Positions 38,706-47,399 of a stretch of DNA of 64,000 nucleotides are shown one piece after another. Within the stretch, counting starts at the first letter, position 1, and each line of letters opens with the position of its first letter. This stretch comes from G965195345 sp965277775 (GTDB lineage: Bacteria > Pseudomonadota > Gammaproteobacteria > CAKMZV01). Where the stretch lies: positions 248,001 to 312,000 of the forward strand of contig OZ255843.1 in NCBI GenBank assembly GCA_965277775.1, given 5' to 3'. Both the position numbers and the translations under genes were made by a program. The notes beneath the pieces were generated by a model. The model saw nothing but the letters and a program-made list of their open reading frames with translations, did not search any database and was not told the origin of the DNA.

Positions 38706-38978
38706 TTAATTATTCATGCGCTGCTCTGTGCCCTTCTTGCGATAGGTGATTTCTTGCCAATGACTCATAATTTCCTGTGCGCGATATGAACCCAGCATTT
38801 GAGTTAAATATTCAAGCACTTCGGCAGAAGTATTGAAGTCATCTTCAATGTTTGCCTTGCTGTTATTCAGGTCTAAATGAATAACGCCCGCTTCGAAAGT
38901 CAAGGTGATTTGTATGTCGGCGCTGTCGTAGCGAAGCCGAGCGATATACCATGTATCATCTAAGGCTTTAATATCCAT
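38706..38978 (-). CDS. Hypothetical protein, 90 residues, overlapping pgsA
   Basis: I do not recognise this protein. It has 90 residues, no signal peptide or membrane segment, and is acidic in the middle with alternating hydrophobic residues (IQITLTFEAGVIHLDL), suggesting a small beta-rich fold followed by helices, and a basic end (YRKKGTEQRM). The ATG lies inside the end of pgsA with an 11-base overlap, which favours real, translationally coupled expression. Codon use looks like its neighbours. It ends the pgsA transcript just before the efflux promoter. Confidence 0.6.
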   Translation of the reverse strand: MDIKALDDTWYIARLRYDSADIQITLTFEAGVIHLDLNNSKANIEDDFNTSAEVLEYLTQMLGSYRAQEIMSHWQEITYRKKGTEQRMNN

Positions 38979-39534
38979 CTTTGGCTTTTAATGCTTGCAA
39001 TATGCTCAGCACGTAGCGCCACATTGACCATAATGCCAATCCGACTGCAACGAGCAGCAATCCATTGCCAATCAGCTGGGTGTCGATGCCAAGCACCGGC
39101 TCACGCAATATCAAAAATGAAAAGGCAATGAATTGAATCAATGTTTTTAATTTGCCCCAAATTGAGACGTGTAGCGATTCTGAAATTTGTTTCAAACTGG
39201 CCCATTCTCTTAAGGCTGAGACGATCATGTCTCTGCCAATCAAGACGAAGGCGGCAACCACGTAACCCCAATGTGGAAATTCACTGGCAATGGCAATGGC
39301 GACGGCAGTCACGATCAGTTTATCTGCAACTGGGTCTAAAAACCGCCCCAAATCCGAAGTAACGTGCCACCTTCTCGCAACGTAACCATCGACCCCATCG
39401 CTAATTGCGGCAATGACAAAAATGCACAAGCTGACCCAATTGGCGTATTTAAAATCCGCATAAAAGAACAGCAAAAACAACGGAATTAGCGCTATTCTAA
39501 ACAAGGTGATGGTGTTGGGGACGTGGCGAATCAT
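38968..39534 (-). CDS. pgsA: CDP-diacylglycerol--glycerol-3-phosphate 3-phosphatidyltransferase
   Basis: With the ATG at 39534 (MIRHVPNTITLFRI) the protein has 188 residues and several membrane segments. The CDP-alcohol phosphatidyltransferase motif is complete: DGVDGYVARRWHVTSDLG followed by RFLDPVADK. PgsA makes phosphatidylglycerol phosphate. It starts 4 bases after glyS ends; pgsA is more usually next to uvrC, so this position is unusual. Confidence 0.94.
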   Translation of the reverse strand: MIRHVPNTITLFRIALIPLFLLFFYADFKYANWVSLCIFVIAAISDGVDGYVARRWHVTSDLGRFLDPVADKLIVTAVAIAIASEFPHWGYVVAAFVLIGRDMIVSALREWASLKQISESLHVSIWGKLKTLIQFIAFSFLILREPVLGIDTQLIGNGLLLVAVGLALWSMWRYVLSILQALKAKDGY

Positions 39535-39538
39535 GTCT

Positions 39539-41572
39539 TTAGACTTGTAAATAAGCAATGTCTGCCACACTTAAAAAAGCATTTCTGAGGCGTTGCAACA
39601 AAGCCAATCGATTATGCTTGACGGACTCATCATCGGTCATCACCATCACCCGATCAAAAAATGCATCGATGGCATCATTGAGCGTCAGCAAAGCTTCTAA
39701 ACGGTCATGATAGTTTTGATAAACCCCTAGATGGTGTTGTTCAAGCTGTTGGTACAAAGACTTTTCTTCGGCAAGCTCAAGCTTTTTGGGATCAAATTTG
39801 AATCCAGATTTTGGTGGATTTTTCTTTAAAATATTGGCAATCCGTTTATTCGCACCGCTCAACTGCTCAGCAAGCGAATGGTTTGAAAATACCTTGATGG
39901 CTTGCATCCTAAGATCAAAGTCTTGGGGCACAGTAATCCCTAATACCTTGACTGACTGAATGATTTGAGGCCTATAACCCAATTCGTCATAATACGCCGT
40001 TAAGCGATCCAACATAAAATACAAAATGTCTGTTGCCAATGCTTGCTCATAACGTTTGTGCACTTTCAAAGTGTGCTCAATCATAACTGCCAAATCAAAG
40101 TTGAGCCCCCCTTCGATTAAAATCCTTAACACACCCAAGGTACTGCGCCTCAAAGCATAGGGGTCACTGGTGCCCGTTGGCTGTTTGCCAATGGCAAATA
40201 TGCCACAAATGGTGTCCATTTTATCGGCTAATGCCACCAATTGACCTAATGTATTTTGCGGAATGTCGTCACCAGCAAATCTGGGTTGATAATGCTCATC
40301 TACGGCGAGACAAACAGCCGGCGGATGTCCTTCTTTGGCAGCATAGTATCTGCCCATAATGCCTTGCAGCGATGGAAATTCCGTCACCATTGCGCTCAAT
40401 AAATCACATTTGCTCAGACGCACAACGAGCTCGGTTTGCGCCCCGTCCACATCCACTTGTTCTGCCCATGAATTGGCCAGTTGTGCCATGCGTTCGACCT
40501 TATCCAAAACCGTACCCAATTGTTTTTCAAACACCATGGCGCTGAGGTTGTCATAATTTGCCATGAGTGGCTGTTGCTGGTCATTGTTGTAGAAAAATTC
40601 AGCGTCTTGTAACCTGGGCACAATCACTCTTTCATTGCCTTGTTTGATGCACGCTGGCTCCGAACTTTCTAAATTGGCAATGGTGATGAATTTCGCCATC
40701 AACTGGCCAGAATGGTCCTCAACATGAAAGTATTTTTGATTGCCAGACATGGTGGTGATGAGGCATTCCTTGGGCATGGACAAAAACCGCTCAGGGAAAT
40801 CGCCCACAATAATGACCGGCCACTCAACCAGGGCATTAACCTCATCCAATAACGCTGAATCAACGACCACATTGGCATCGAGCTGTTTGGCAACCTTGGC
40901 AATTTGTTCTTGAATGGTGTGTTTACGTTGGGCGCTGTTGGCAATGACAAAAGCAGATTTCAACACGTTTTCATAATTTTCTGCGCGATCAATGACCACG
41001 CCTTGGTCTGTGCCCTGATGAAAGCGATGCCCCCAAGTTTTATTGGCGCTTTGAATGCCGAATAGTTCTGCGGGTATGACCACTTCATCAAGCAACAACA
41101 CCACCCATCGAACGGGGCGTGAAAACAAAAAGGCGCTATCACCCCAGCGCATGTTTTTAGGGATGGGCAGGCTTCGTAATGCCTGATTGATGCACTCAAT
41201 AATCGCCGATTTGATGTGCGTGCCTTTAACGCTTTGTTGAAAAACATAATGCGATTGTCCGTTAATAGAATCAATCTTTAAATCTTCGATTTTTTGCTGA
41301 TGTTTGTTGGCAAATCCCTTGATGGCCGCTTCTGGCGCATTGGTTTTAGGGCCTTTGACAAACGATTGTTTGTCAGGTTGCTGAACTTCGATTTGGTCGA
41401 TGAGGAAAGCCAATCGTCTGGGTGTTGCAAAAGTTGTGAGCGAGTCAAATTCAAAGCCTTGACGCTTTAAAAATTTATCAACACTGACATAGAGGCTTTG
41501 CTCCATTTTTTGCAAGGCAACCGCGGGTAGCTCTTCAACCCCTAATTCAAATAATAAGTTTTGTTTGTTCAT
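39539..41572 (-). CDS. glyS: Glycyl-tRNA synthetase beta subunit
   Basis: The 677-residue protein begins with the conserved LLFELGVEELPA and continues with FATPRRLA, KGPKTNAPEAAIKGFA and a C-terminal anticodon-binding DALR-like region. Length is close to E. coli GlyS (689). It pairs with GlyQ in the heterotetrameric enzyme; the two genes are separated by 14 bases. Confidence 0.97.
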   Translation of the reverse strand: MNKQNLLFELGVEELPAVALQKMEQSLYVSVDKFLKRQGFEFDSLTTFATPRRLAFLIDQIEVQQPDKQSFVKGPKTNAPEAAIKGFANKHQQKIEDLKIDSINGQSHYVFQQSVKGTHIKSAIIECINQALRSLPIPKNMRWGDSAFLFSRPVRWVVLLLDEVVIPAELFGIQSANKTWGHRFHQGTDQGVVIDRAENYENVLKSAFVIANSAQRKHTIQEQIAKVAKQLDANVVVDSALLDEVNALVEWPVIIVGDFPERFLSMPKECLITTMSGNQKYFHVEDHSGQLMAKFITIANLESSEPACIKQGNERVIVPRLQDAEFFYNNDQQQPLMANYDNLSAMVFEKQLGTVLDKVERMAQLANSWAEQVDVDGAQTELVVRLSKCDLLSAMVTEFPSLQGIMGRYYAAKEGHPPAVCLAVDEHYQPRFAGDDIPQNTLGQLVALADKMDTICGIFAIGKQPTGTSDPYALRRSTLGVLRILIEGGLNFDLAVMIEHTLKVHKRYEQALATDILYFMLDRLTAYYDELGYRPQIIQSVKVLGITVPQDFDLRMQAIKVFSNHSLAEQLSGANKRIANILKKNPPKSGFKFDPKKLELAEEKSLYQQLEQHHLGVYQNYHDRLEALLTLNDAIDAFFDRVMVMTDDESVKHNRLALLQRLRNAFLSVADIAYLQV

Positions 41573-41586
41573 GGCTCAACGATGGA

Positions 41587-42471
41587 TTATTTGCACAGTG
41601 GAAAGCCTAGGGATTCACGTGTGTTGTAGTAAGTCTGAGCAACTTGAAGTGCCATTTCTCTGACGCGTATGATGTATCTTTGTCGCTCAGTCACACTGAT
41701 GACTTTGCGTGCATCTAATAAATTAAAGGTGTGCGAGGCTTTGAGCACTTGCTCATAAGCCGGTAATGACAGACCCGCCTCAATAAGTTGGGCGTTCATC
41801 GCCTCAGCACGATCAAATTGTTTGAGCAAAAATTCAACGTCGGCGTGTTCAAAATTATACGCCGATTGCTCAACCTCGTTTTGATGGAATACATCGCCAT
41901 AGGTCACGCGCCCATGGTCATTTTCGGTCCAAATCAAATCATAAACATTATCGACGTCTTGGACATACATTGCCAATCGTTCAATGCCATAAGTCAGCTC
42001 ACCACTCACTGGTTTACACTCCAGCCCACCCACTTGTTGAAAATAGGTAAATTGGGTGATTTCCATACCGTTTAACCACACTTCCCAACCCAAACCCCAT
42101 GCACCTAAAGTCGGTGATTCCCAGTTATCCTCAACAAAGCGTATGTCGTGCTTTTGTGGGTCAATACCCATGTGCGATAGCGATGCCAAATACAAGGCTT
42201 GCATATCGTCTGGCGAAGGTTTTAGAATCGTTTGAAATTGATAGTAGTGCTGCAAGCGATTGGGATTATCGCCATAGCGACCATCGGTCGGTCTGCGCGA
42301 GGGTTGGACATAGGCTGCCCGCCAAGGCTCAGGGCCTATGGCACGAAGAAAAGTAGCAGGATGAAAAGTTCCCGCGCCAACCTCCATATCGTATGGTTGC
42401 AGGATAACACAGCCTTGATCACGCCAAAAAGCGAGCAAGCGGTCAATCAATTGGTGGAAGCTAAGTTTCAT
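41587..42471 (-). CDS. glyQ: Glycyl-tRNA synthetase alpha subunit
   Basis: From the ATG at 42471 the 294-residue class II catalytic subunit begins MKLSFHQLIDRLLAFW and has the diagnostic GCVILQPYDMEVGAGTFHPA and PSRRPTDGRYGDNPNR stretches. The open frame continues 41 codons upstream without GlyQ similarity. It charges tRNA-Gly together with GlyS. The 119 bases between glyQ and the MerR gene contain no gene that I can support. Confidence 0.97.
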   Translation of the reverse strand: MKLSFHQLIDRLLAFWRDQGCVILQPYDMEVGAGTFHPATFLRAIGPEPWRAAYVQPSRRPTDGRYGDNPNRLQHYYQFQTILKPSPDDMQALYLASLSHMGIDPQKHDIRFVEDNWESPTLGAWGLGWEVWLNGMEITQFTYFQQVGGLECKPVSGELTYGIERLAMYVQDVDNVYDLIWTENDHGRVTYGDVFHQNEVEQSAYNFEHADVEFLLKQFDRAEAMNAQLIEAGLSLPAYEQVLKASHTFNLLDARKVISVTERQRYIIRVREMALQVAQTYYNTRESLGFPLCK

Positions 42472-42590
42472 TGGTATTGTGCCGTCGTGTCTGTTTGCCA
42501 ATGAAACCGTGTTTAGAGGTTTGACGCGTTGCGTTTGAAACACTCGCGCTGTCTGAGCCTGGTCGCATAATGAGCCAAGGCGCACATCGG

Positions 42591-42986
42591 TCAATTGTTC
42601 GCAATGGTCTCCAATTTTTTGATGATCAGATTCATGCGTTTTATCACCGAACTGACTGAAGAAAAAATGGCGGACTGAGTGGCAAATTGTTCGTTCCCTT
42701 CTCGCGATTTCTTTTTCTGCGTTGAAAGATGTTCGCGCGCACCTTTTAAGGTGAATTTTCTTTCATAAATTAAGTGTTGTAATTGAGCGATGAACTCAAC
42801 TTCTTCGTGTTTGTAGTAGCGCCTTTTATTGCGTTTCATAGGATTGAGTTGCGGGAACTCTTCTTCCCAATAGCGCAATACATAGGGTTTTATGCCACAA
42901 GCCTCGCTGACCTCGCCAATGCTGAAATAATGCTTACTCGGCAATGAGGTCAAAATCTCCTGAACGTTCTTGACTTTTCCTTTCAT
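42591..42986 (-). CDS. MerR-family regulator downstream of ihfA
   Basis: A 131-residue protein with an N-terminal winged-helix MerR domain (YFSIGEVSEACGIKPYVLRYWEEEFPQ) and no cysteine metal site. A very similar gene follows ihfA in many gammaproteobacteria, so the position is conserved although its targets are not known. The ATG chosen overlaps ihfA by 53 bases, which is long; a later non-ATG start near residue 12-17 is possible. Confidence 0.85.
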   Translation of the reverse strand: MKGKVKNVQEILTSLPSKHYFSIGEVSEACGIKPYVLRYWEEEFPQLNPMKRNKRRYYKHEEVEFIAQLQHLIYERKFTLKGAREHLSTQKKKSREGNEQFATQSAIFSSVSSVIKRMNLIIKKLETIANN

Positions 42987-43260
42987 TGATTTGACTCCTT
43001 AATTTATTGCCCGCTCTGAATCGTACAACGGTTCGAGGCTCAATCATGACGATTTCTCCAGTTTTCAGATTACGTCCTGGACGTTCGCGTTTACGGCGTA
43101 AATTAAATACCCCAAAACCCGATAGTTTGACAGGCTCGCCGTTCTCAAGTGATTCTGAAACCTCATCGAAAAAACCATCGATAATTTGCTTGGCATCGGT
43201 CCGACTTAAGCCTAATTTCGTTCTAAGCATGTCCACCAAATCTGTACGAGTTACCGTCAT
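42934..43260 (-). CDS. ihfA: Integration host factor alpha subunit
   Basis: The 108-residue DNA-bending protein begins MTVTRTDLVDMLRTKLGLS and has the beta-arm GRNLKTGEIVMIEPRTVVRF with the intercalating proline region. It dimerises with IhfB to bend DNA for recombination, replication and transcription. It follows pheT, as in E. coli. The C-terminal tail is slightly longer than usual (99 residues in E. coli) and overlaps the MerR gene. Confidence 0.95.
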   Translation of the reverse strand: MTVTRTDLVDMLRTKLGLSRTDAKQIIDGFFDEVSESLENGEPVKLSGFGVFNLRRKRERPGRNLKTGEIVMIEPRTVVRFRAGNKLRSQINERKSQERSGDFDLIAE

Positions 43261-43289
43261 CCTTTCTCCATAATACTGATTTATTACCT

Positions 43290-45668
43290 CTACCGCAATA
43301 CTATCTTAAATTGATCCAACAACAAGCGAACGATGGTGTTCATTTTATCGTCAATCTGTTCGTCTGTGGGTGTAATCAAGTCAGCTTGCCAGATAAAACG
43401 CAAACAAAGACTTTTTTTATCGGACTCAATACCAGACCCTGAATAAAGGTCGTACACCACGATGTCATTCAACCATTCAATCTGCTCAGCCTTTATTTGG
43501 TCAATGATGGCGGCACTCGATTGGGCACTGTCGATTAAAAATGAAAGGTCTCTTTTGATTTTAGGCATGTTTGAAGTCGGCTGCCACTGAGGCGTTGGCA
43601 CGCTCAATAAGGCATCCAATGCAATTTCAGCGACCACACCAGGCATGGAAAGCTCAAAGGCTTGGGCGATTTTGGGGTGTAAGACGGCAACAATGCCCTT
43701 TGCTTCCCCATTGACTTCTATGATCGCACTTTGTCCAGGGTGCGCCCAAGATGGCAGCCCAGAGGACTGCCATCGTACGACGTATTCAGTTTTGGCGAAT
43801 AATTGCTCTAACACGCCCTTGAGCGTGTAAAAATTGACTGGCTGATTTTTAGCTTGCCAATGGTTGGGCTGTTTTTCGCCAAATAGCGCCAGACCCAAAG
43901 TCGGCGTTTGCGCCACCCCAGCAAAACCTTGGTCTTTATCGGTTACGCTGAACGTCAAACCTTGTTCGAAAAGGGCAATTTTCTCTTCTTGACGGTTTTG
44001 ATTTTTTTGAACGGTTTGTAATAAACTCGTCAACAAGGACAGGCGCATGACGCCTAAATCTTGGGAGATGGGATTGATCAATGGAATGCTTGGCGTGTCA
44101 GGATAAAGTTGATCCTGTTGTTTTTTATCGACGAAACTATAACAAATAACTTCTTGAAAGCCTAAATCGACCAGTGTTTGCGCCACATCATCAGGCGATC
44201 GTTGCGCTTCAGAGTGCGCTTCAATGCGTATTTGGCCACTGGTTCTAAATTGCGCCAATTTATCATAACCAATAAAACGCGCGACCTCTTCGATGAGGTC
44301 TTCCTCAATGGCAATGTCATAGCGCCAAGTAGGACCCCAGACCAACCAATCTTTGGCGCGTGTTTCAATCTTGAAACCGCTGCTTTCAAACCAATTCAAA
44401 GCCGCCTTCATGTCAATTTGCCGACCCAAATAGGCGCTGAGTTTTTCATGGGTCAATGTCACAGGCTTCTGGATCGGCAAAGCCTCGGTTTTGCTTTCAG
44501 CGATGGGACCGGCTTGGGCACCACAAATTTGCTGTAACAATACCACCGCCTTATTCATGGCCTCAAATTGCCGTTCAAAATCAACCCCTCTTTCAAAGCG
44601 CAGTGAGGCATCGGTATGTAATCCATAACGGCGCGCCCGACCAGCGAGATGCAAGGGGGTAAACCAAGCGACTTCCAGAATAACTTCTGTGGTTGCATCG
44701 CTCACGGCTGATGACAGACCGCCCATCACCCCAGCCAATCCTAAGGCTTGCTCATCATCGGCGATGACCAGCGTACTCTCGTCCAAATGAATGGTTTGTC
44801 CATCCAGCAGCTCAAGAGATTCTTTATCCTTCGCCCAACGCGCGCACAAATGACCCCTGATTTTTTTGGCATCGTAAGCGTGTAAGGGTTGCCCCCCTTC
44901 CAACATCACATAGTTGGTGACATCAACCACTGGGTGGATAGCGCGCAATCCAGCGCGGCGCAATGTTTCAACCATCCAAAACGGCGACTGCGCCGTGGGA
45001 TTGATGTTCTGCAAAACGCAAGTTAAAAAGCGTCCACAAGCCTCTGGGGCAGTAATTTTCGGCGGGTGTGTTTGATCGTGTTGGCTTTCGGCAATGGTCG
45101 GCAAAATTAATAAGGGCTGATCGTAATAAGCGGCGAGCTCTCTTGCCACACCAAGTTGGCTGAAGCAATCACCGCGGTTGGGCGTTAAATCAATGTTGAT
45201 GATTTTATCGTCGAGTTTTAAATAGGTATAAACCGCTTGGCCGATGGGCGCATCATCGGGCAATACAAAAATGCCTGAGCTTGCCGTCGCCATACCCAAT
45301 TCTTTTTCCGAGCACAGCATGCCTTGAGATTGTACGCCCCTGAGTTCGGTTTCAGCAATGTTTAAATCACCAACTTGGGCACCGACCAAAGCACAAGCCA
45401 CTTTGAGATTTGCGCGAACATTGGCAGCACCACAAACGATGTTAAGCGCCTTTGCATCCCCTACATCGACTTGACAAACTTTCAGCCGATCGGCTTGGGG
45501 GTGGGCCTCCACATTCAACACCTGCCCGACCACCACTTGACTAAATGCGCCACAAACCGTTTGGATGCCATCGACTTCCAAACCGAGCAGTGTTAATTTT
45601 TCCGCGGCTTCCTCAAGACCCACAGACATAGGGGTCATTTCGTTCAACCATTGCCAGCTAATCAGCAT
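43290..45668 (-). CDS. pheT: Phenylalanyl-tRNA synthetase beta subunit
   Basis: The 792-residue protein begins MLISWQWLNEMTP, with an EMAP-like tRNA-binding domain (VVGQVLNVEAHPQADRLKVC), B3/B4 editing domain, B5 domain, catalytic-like core and C-terminal ferredoxin-fold anticodon-binding domain. Length equals E. coli PheT (795). It forms the alpha2beta2 enzyme with PheS, encoded 9 bases upstream. Confidence 0.97.
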   Translation of the reverse strand: MLISWQWLNEMTPMSVGLEEAAEKLTLLGLEVDGIQTVCGAFSQVVVGQVLNVEAHPQADRLKVCQVDVGDAKALNIVCGAANVRANLKVACALVGAQVGDLNIAETELRGVQSQGMLCSEKELGMATASSGIFVLPDDAPIGQAVYTYLKLDDKIINIDLTPNRGDCFSQLGVARELAAYYDQPLLILPTIAESQHDQTHPPKITAPEACGRFLTCVLQNINPTAQSPFWMVETLRRAGLRAIHPVVDVTNYVMLEGGQPLHAYDAKKIRGHLCARWAKDKESLELLDGQTIHLDESTLVIADDEQALGLAGVMGGLSSAVSDATTEVILEVAWFTPLHLAGRARRYGLHTDASLRFERGVDFERQFEAMNKAVVLLQQICGAQAGPIAESKTEALPIQKPVTLTHEKLSAYLGRQIDMKAALNWFESSGFKIETRAKDWLVWGPTWRYDIAIEEDLIEEVARFIGYDKLAQFRTSGQIRIEAHSEAQRSPDDVAQTLVDLGFQEVICYSFVDKKQQDQLYPDTPSIPLINPISQDLGVMRLSLLTSLLQTVQKNQNRQEEKIALFEQGLTFSVTDKDQGFAGVAQTPTLGLALFGEKQPNHWQAKNQPVNFYTLKGVLEQLFAKTEYVVRWQSSGLPSWAHPGQSAIIEVNGEAKGIVAVLHPKIAQAFELSMPGVVAEIALDALLSVPTPQWQPTSNMPKIKRDLSFLIDSAQSSAAIIDQIKAEQIEWLNDIVVYDLYSGSGIESDKKSLCLRFIWQADLITPTDEQIDDKMNTIVRLLLDQFKIVLR

Positions 45669-45677
45669 GAGCCCGTC

Positions 45678-46685
45678 TCAAAATTGCCGTAAAAATGACA
45701 GGTTATTGTCAAAAAACAGGCGCAAATCAGTCACGCCGTAGCGCAACATCGCCATCCTTTCAACGCCCAAGCCAAATGCATAACCGCGCCATTCATCTGG
45801 ATCTAAGCCCATATGACGAATCACATTGGGATGCACCATGCCGCAACCGAGAATCTCCAACCATTGATCGTTTTTGGCACCTGGCATTTGAATATCGACT
45901 TCAGCAGAAGGTTCGGTGAAAGGAAAATAAGACGGTCTAAAACGAATTTTCAGCGAATCATCTTCAAACAAGGCATGGATAAAATCAATCAACAAAGTTC
46001 TTAATTCAATGAAATTGGTGTTCTTATCAATGACCAAGCCTTCAACTTGATGAAACATGGGGGTGTGGGTCTGGTCTGAATCACAGCGATAAACCCGACC
46101 TGGGGCTATCATCCGTATGGGCGGTTCAATGTTCTCCATGGCGCGTATTTGCACTGGAGAGGTGTGGGTACGCAACAGCGTACCATCGCCGAAATAAAAA
46201 GTATCGTGCATGGCACGTGCAGGATGGTGTTCGGGCATGTTCAATGCAGTGAAATTGTGATAATCATCTTCCAACTCAGGACCCATTTTGACCTGAAAGC
46301 CCGCTTGTGAAAATAACTTGTGTATGCGCTGTAACATCCGAGTCACAGGATGAAAATGCCCCCTAGGCAATCCTTCACCCGCGAGCGTTACATCAATTTG
46401 ATTTTCAGCGAGTTGTTGCGCCAAAGCCGCTTCGACCACACTTTCTTGCTTGCTATGAATGGCAGCTAAAATTTTGTCTTTTAAGACATTGGCCGATTGG
46501 GCCGCTTGTTTGCGTTCATCGGGTGGTAAGCCACCAACGCTTTTAAGCAAAGCGGTAATGGTGCCCTTTTTGCCCAAAAACGCAACGCGTATCTGCTCTA
46601 AGGCTTCACTATCAGAAGCCTTAGAAATCTGATCTAATGCGCTGTCTTCTATTGCTTGAATGCTGGTCGGCACGCTCAGGCTCAA
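45678..46685 (-). CDS. pheS: Phenylalanyl-tRNA synthetase alpha subunit
   Basis: The 335-residue class II synthetase subunit has GKKGTITALLKS near the N-terminus, motif 2 around PGRVYRCDSDQTHTP and the active-site end with GFGLGVERMAM-type sequence (seen as AFGLGVERMAMLRYG). No ATG is available near the expected N-terminus: the start is TTG at 46685 or GTG at 46673. It follows rplT by 6 bases. A pheM-like attenuator is not visible between rplT and pheS. Confidence 0.96.
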   Translation of the reverse strand: MSLSVPTSIQAIEDSALDQISKASDSEALEQIRVAFLGKKGTITALLKSVGGLPPDERKQAAQSANVLKDKILAAIHSKQESVVEAALAQQLAENQIDVTLAGEGLPRGHFHPVTRMLQRIHKLFSQAGFQVKMGPELEDDYHNFTALNMPEHHPARAMHDTFYFGDGTLLRTHTSPVQIRAMENIEPPIRMIAPGRVYRCDSDQTHTPMFHQVEGLVIDKNTNFIELRTLLIDFIHALFEDDSLKIRFRPSYFPFTEPSAEVDIQMPGAKNDQWLEILGCGMVHPNVIRHMGLDPDEWRGYAFGLGVERMAMLRYGVTDLRLFFDNNLSFLRQF

Positions 46686-46691
46686 AGACGT

Positions 46692-47048
46692 TTAAGCCAA
46701 TGCCGCTTTCGCTTGCGAAACCAATGCAGAAAAAGCTTCAGAATCGTGAACCGCAATGTCAGCCAACACCTTGCGATCCATGTCAACGCCTGCTTTTGAC
46801 AAGCCGTTCATGAATACGCTATAAGTCATACCATGACTGCGCGTTGCTGCATTGATTCGAGTAATCCACAATGCCCGAAATTGACGCTTCCTTTGACGAC
46901 GGTCTCTGTATGCGTACTGTCCAGCTTTAATGACCGCTTGTTTTGCAACCTTGAAGGTTCTCGAACGCGCGCCGTAATAGCCCTTTGCTTGATCTAATAT
47001 TTTTTTGTGCGCTTTTCTTGCGGATGCGCCACCTTTAACTCTTGCCAT
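46692..47048 (-). CDS. rplT: Large ribosomal subunit protein bL20
   Basis: The 118-residue basic protein begins MARVKGGASARKAHKKIL and contains YGARSRTFKVAKQAVIK, diagnostic of L20. Besides binding 23S rRNA, L20 represses its own operon in E. coli by binding a leader; a candidate leader structure lies ahead of rpmI at 47277-47321. It follows rpmI by 9 bases. Confidence 0.98.
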   Translation of the reverse strand: MARVKGGASARKAHKKILDQAKGYYGARSRTFKVAKQAVIKAGQYAYRDRRQRKRQFRALWITRINAATRSHGMTYSVFMNGLSKAGVDMDRKVLADIAVHDSEAFSALVSQAKAALA

Positions 47049-47057
47049 TTAAGCCTC

Positions 47058-47255
47058 CTAAAGGTACGGGTTCATGCGTTTTACAGATGCAACATCTACA
47101 GCTGAAACGGTTGTCATTTCACGCAAGTGACGTTTGCGTTTGGGGGCTTTCTTCGTGAGAATATGGCGCTTGTTTGCGTGTGCCCGTTTCAACCTTCCAG
47201 AACCTGTGGCCTTAAAACGTTTTACAGCAGACTTGACCGATTTGATTTTCGGCAT
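47058..47255 (-). CDS. rpmI: Large ribosomal subunit protein bL35
   Basis: The 65-residue basic protein (MPKIKSVKSAVKRFKATG start, RHLREMTTVSAVD near the end) is L35. GAGGT lies 6 bases ahead of the ATG. It opens the rpmI-rplT-pheS-pheT-ihfA run. infC, which nearly always precedes rpmI, is missing; its place is taken by a promoter, a non-coding stretch and a restriction-modification unit pointing away. Confidence 0.98.
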   Translation of the reverse strand: MPKIKSVKSAVKRFKATGSGRLKRAHANKRHILTKKAPKRKRHLREMTTVSAVDVASVKRMNPYL

Positions 47256-47276
47256 GGGTTTACCTCATTTTTATTC

Positions 47277-47321
47277 AGCATCGTTTGTATTTTAGTGACT
47301 GTCCCCATCAGGTACGATGCT
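47277..47321 (-). promoter_or_regulatory. rpmI leader hairpin, candidate L20-binding operator
   Basis: On the minus strand AGCATCGT (47314-47321) and ACGATGCT (47277-47284) form a perfect 8-bp stem about 22 bases ahead of the rpmI ATG, enclosing a 29-base loop. It lies within the transcript expected from the promoter at 47345-47374. By family knowledge L20 represses rpmI-rplT through leader structures, so this is a plausible operator; the role is inferred. Confidence 0.45.
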
Positions 47322-47344
47322 TACCCAATGGAAAAGAGGCGCGC

Positions 47345-47374
47345 ATTATACCTGAAAACCGCGTGCAATAACAA
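47345..47374 (-). promoter_or_regulatory. Promoter for rpmI-rplT-pheST-ihfA
   Basis: Minus strand TATAAT (47345-47350) followed by a GCGCGCC stretch, and TTGTTA (47369-47374) with an 18-base spacer. The G+C-rich stretch just after the -10 resembles the discriminator of stringently controlled promoters, which suits a ribosomal protein operon. Confidence 0.65.
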
Positions 47375-47399
47375 GCATTTACGCGCCTTTTATCGTCAT

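Noticed and set aside
42472..42590. Possible tRNA gene between glyQ and the MerR gene, where some gammaproteobacteria have tRNA-Pro after ihfA-merR
   Set aside because: No acceptor, D-arm and T-arm pairing could be drawn; only a chance GTTTCAAAC resembled a T-loop.
42472..42594. Longer glyQ start
   Set aside because: Upstream residues have no GlyQ similarity; the ATG at 42471 gives the normal N-terminus.
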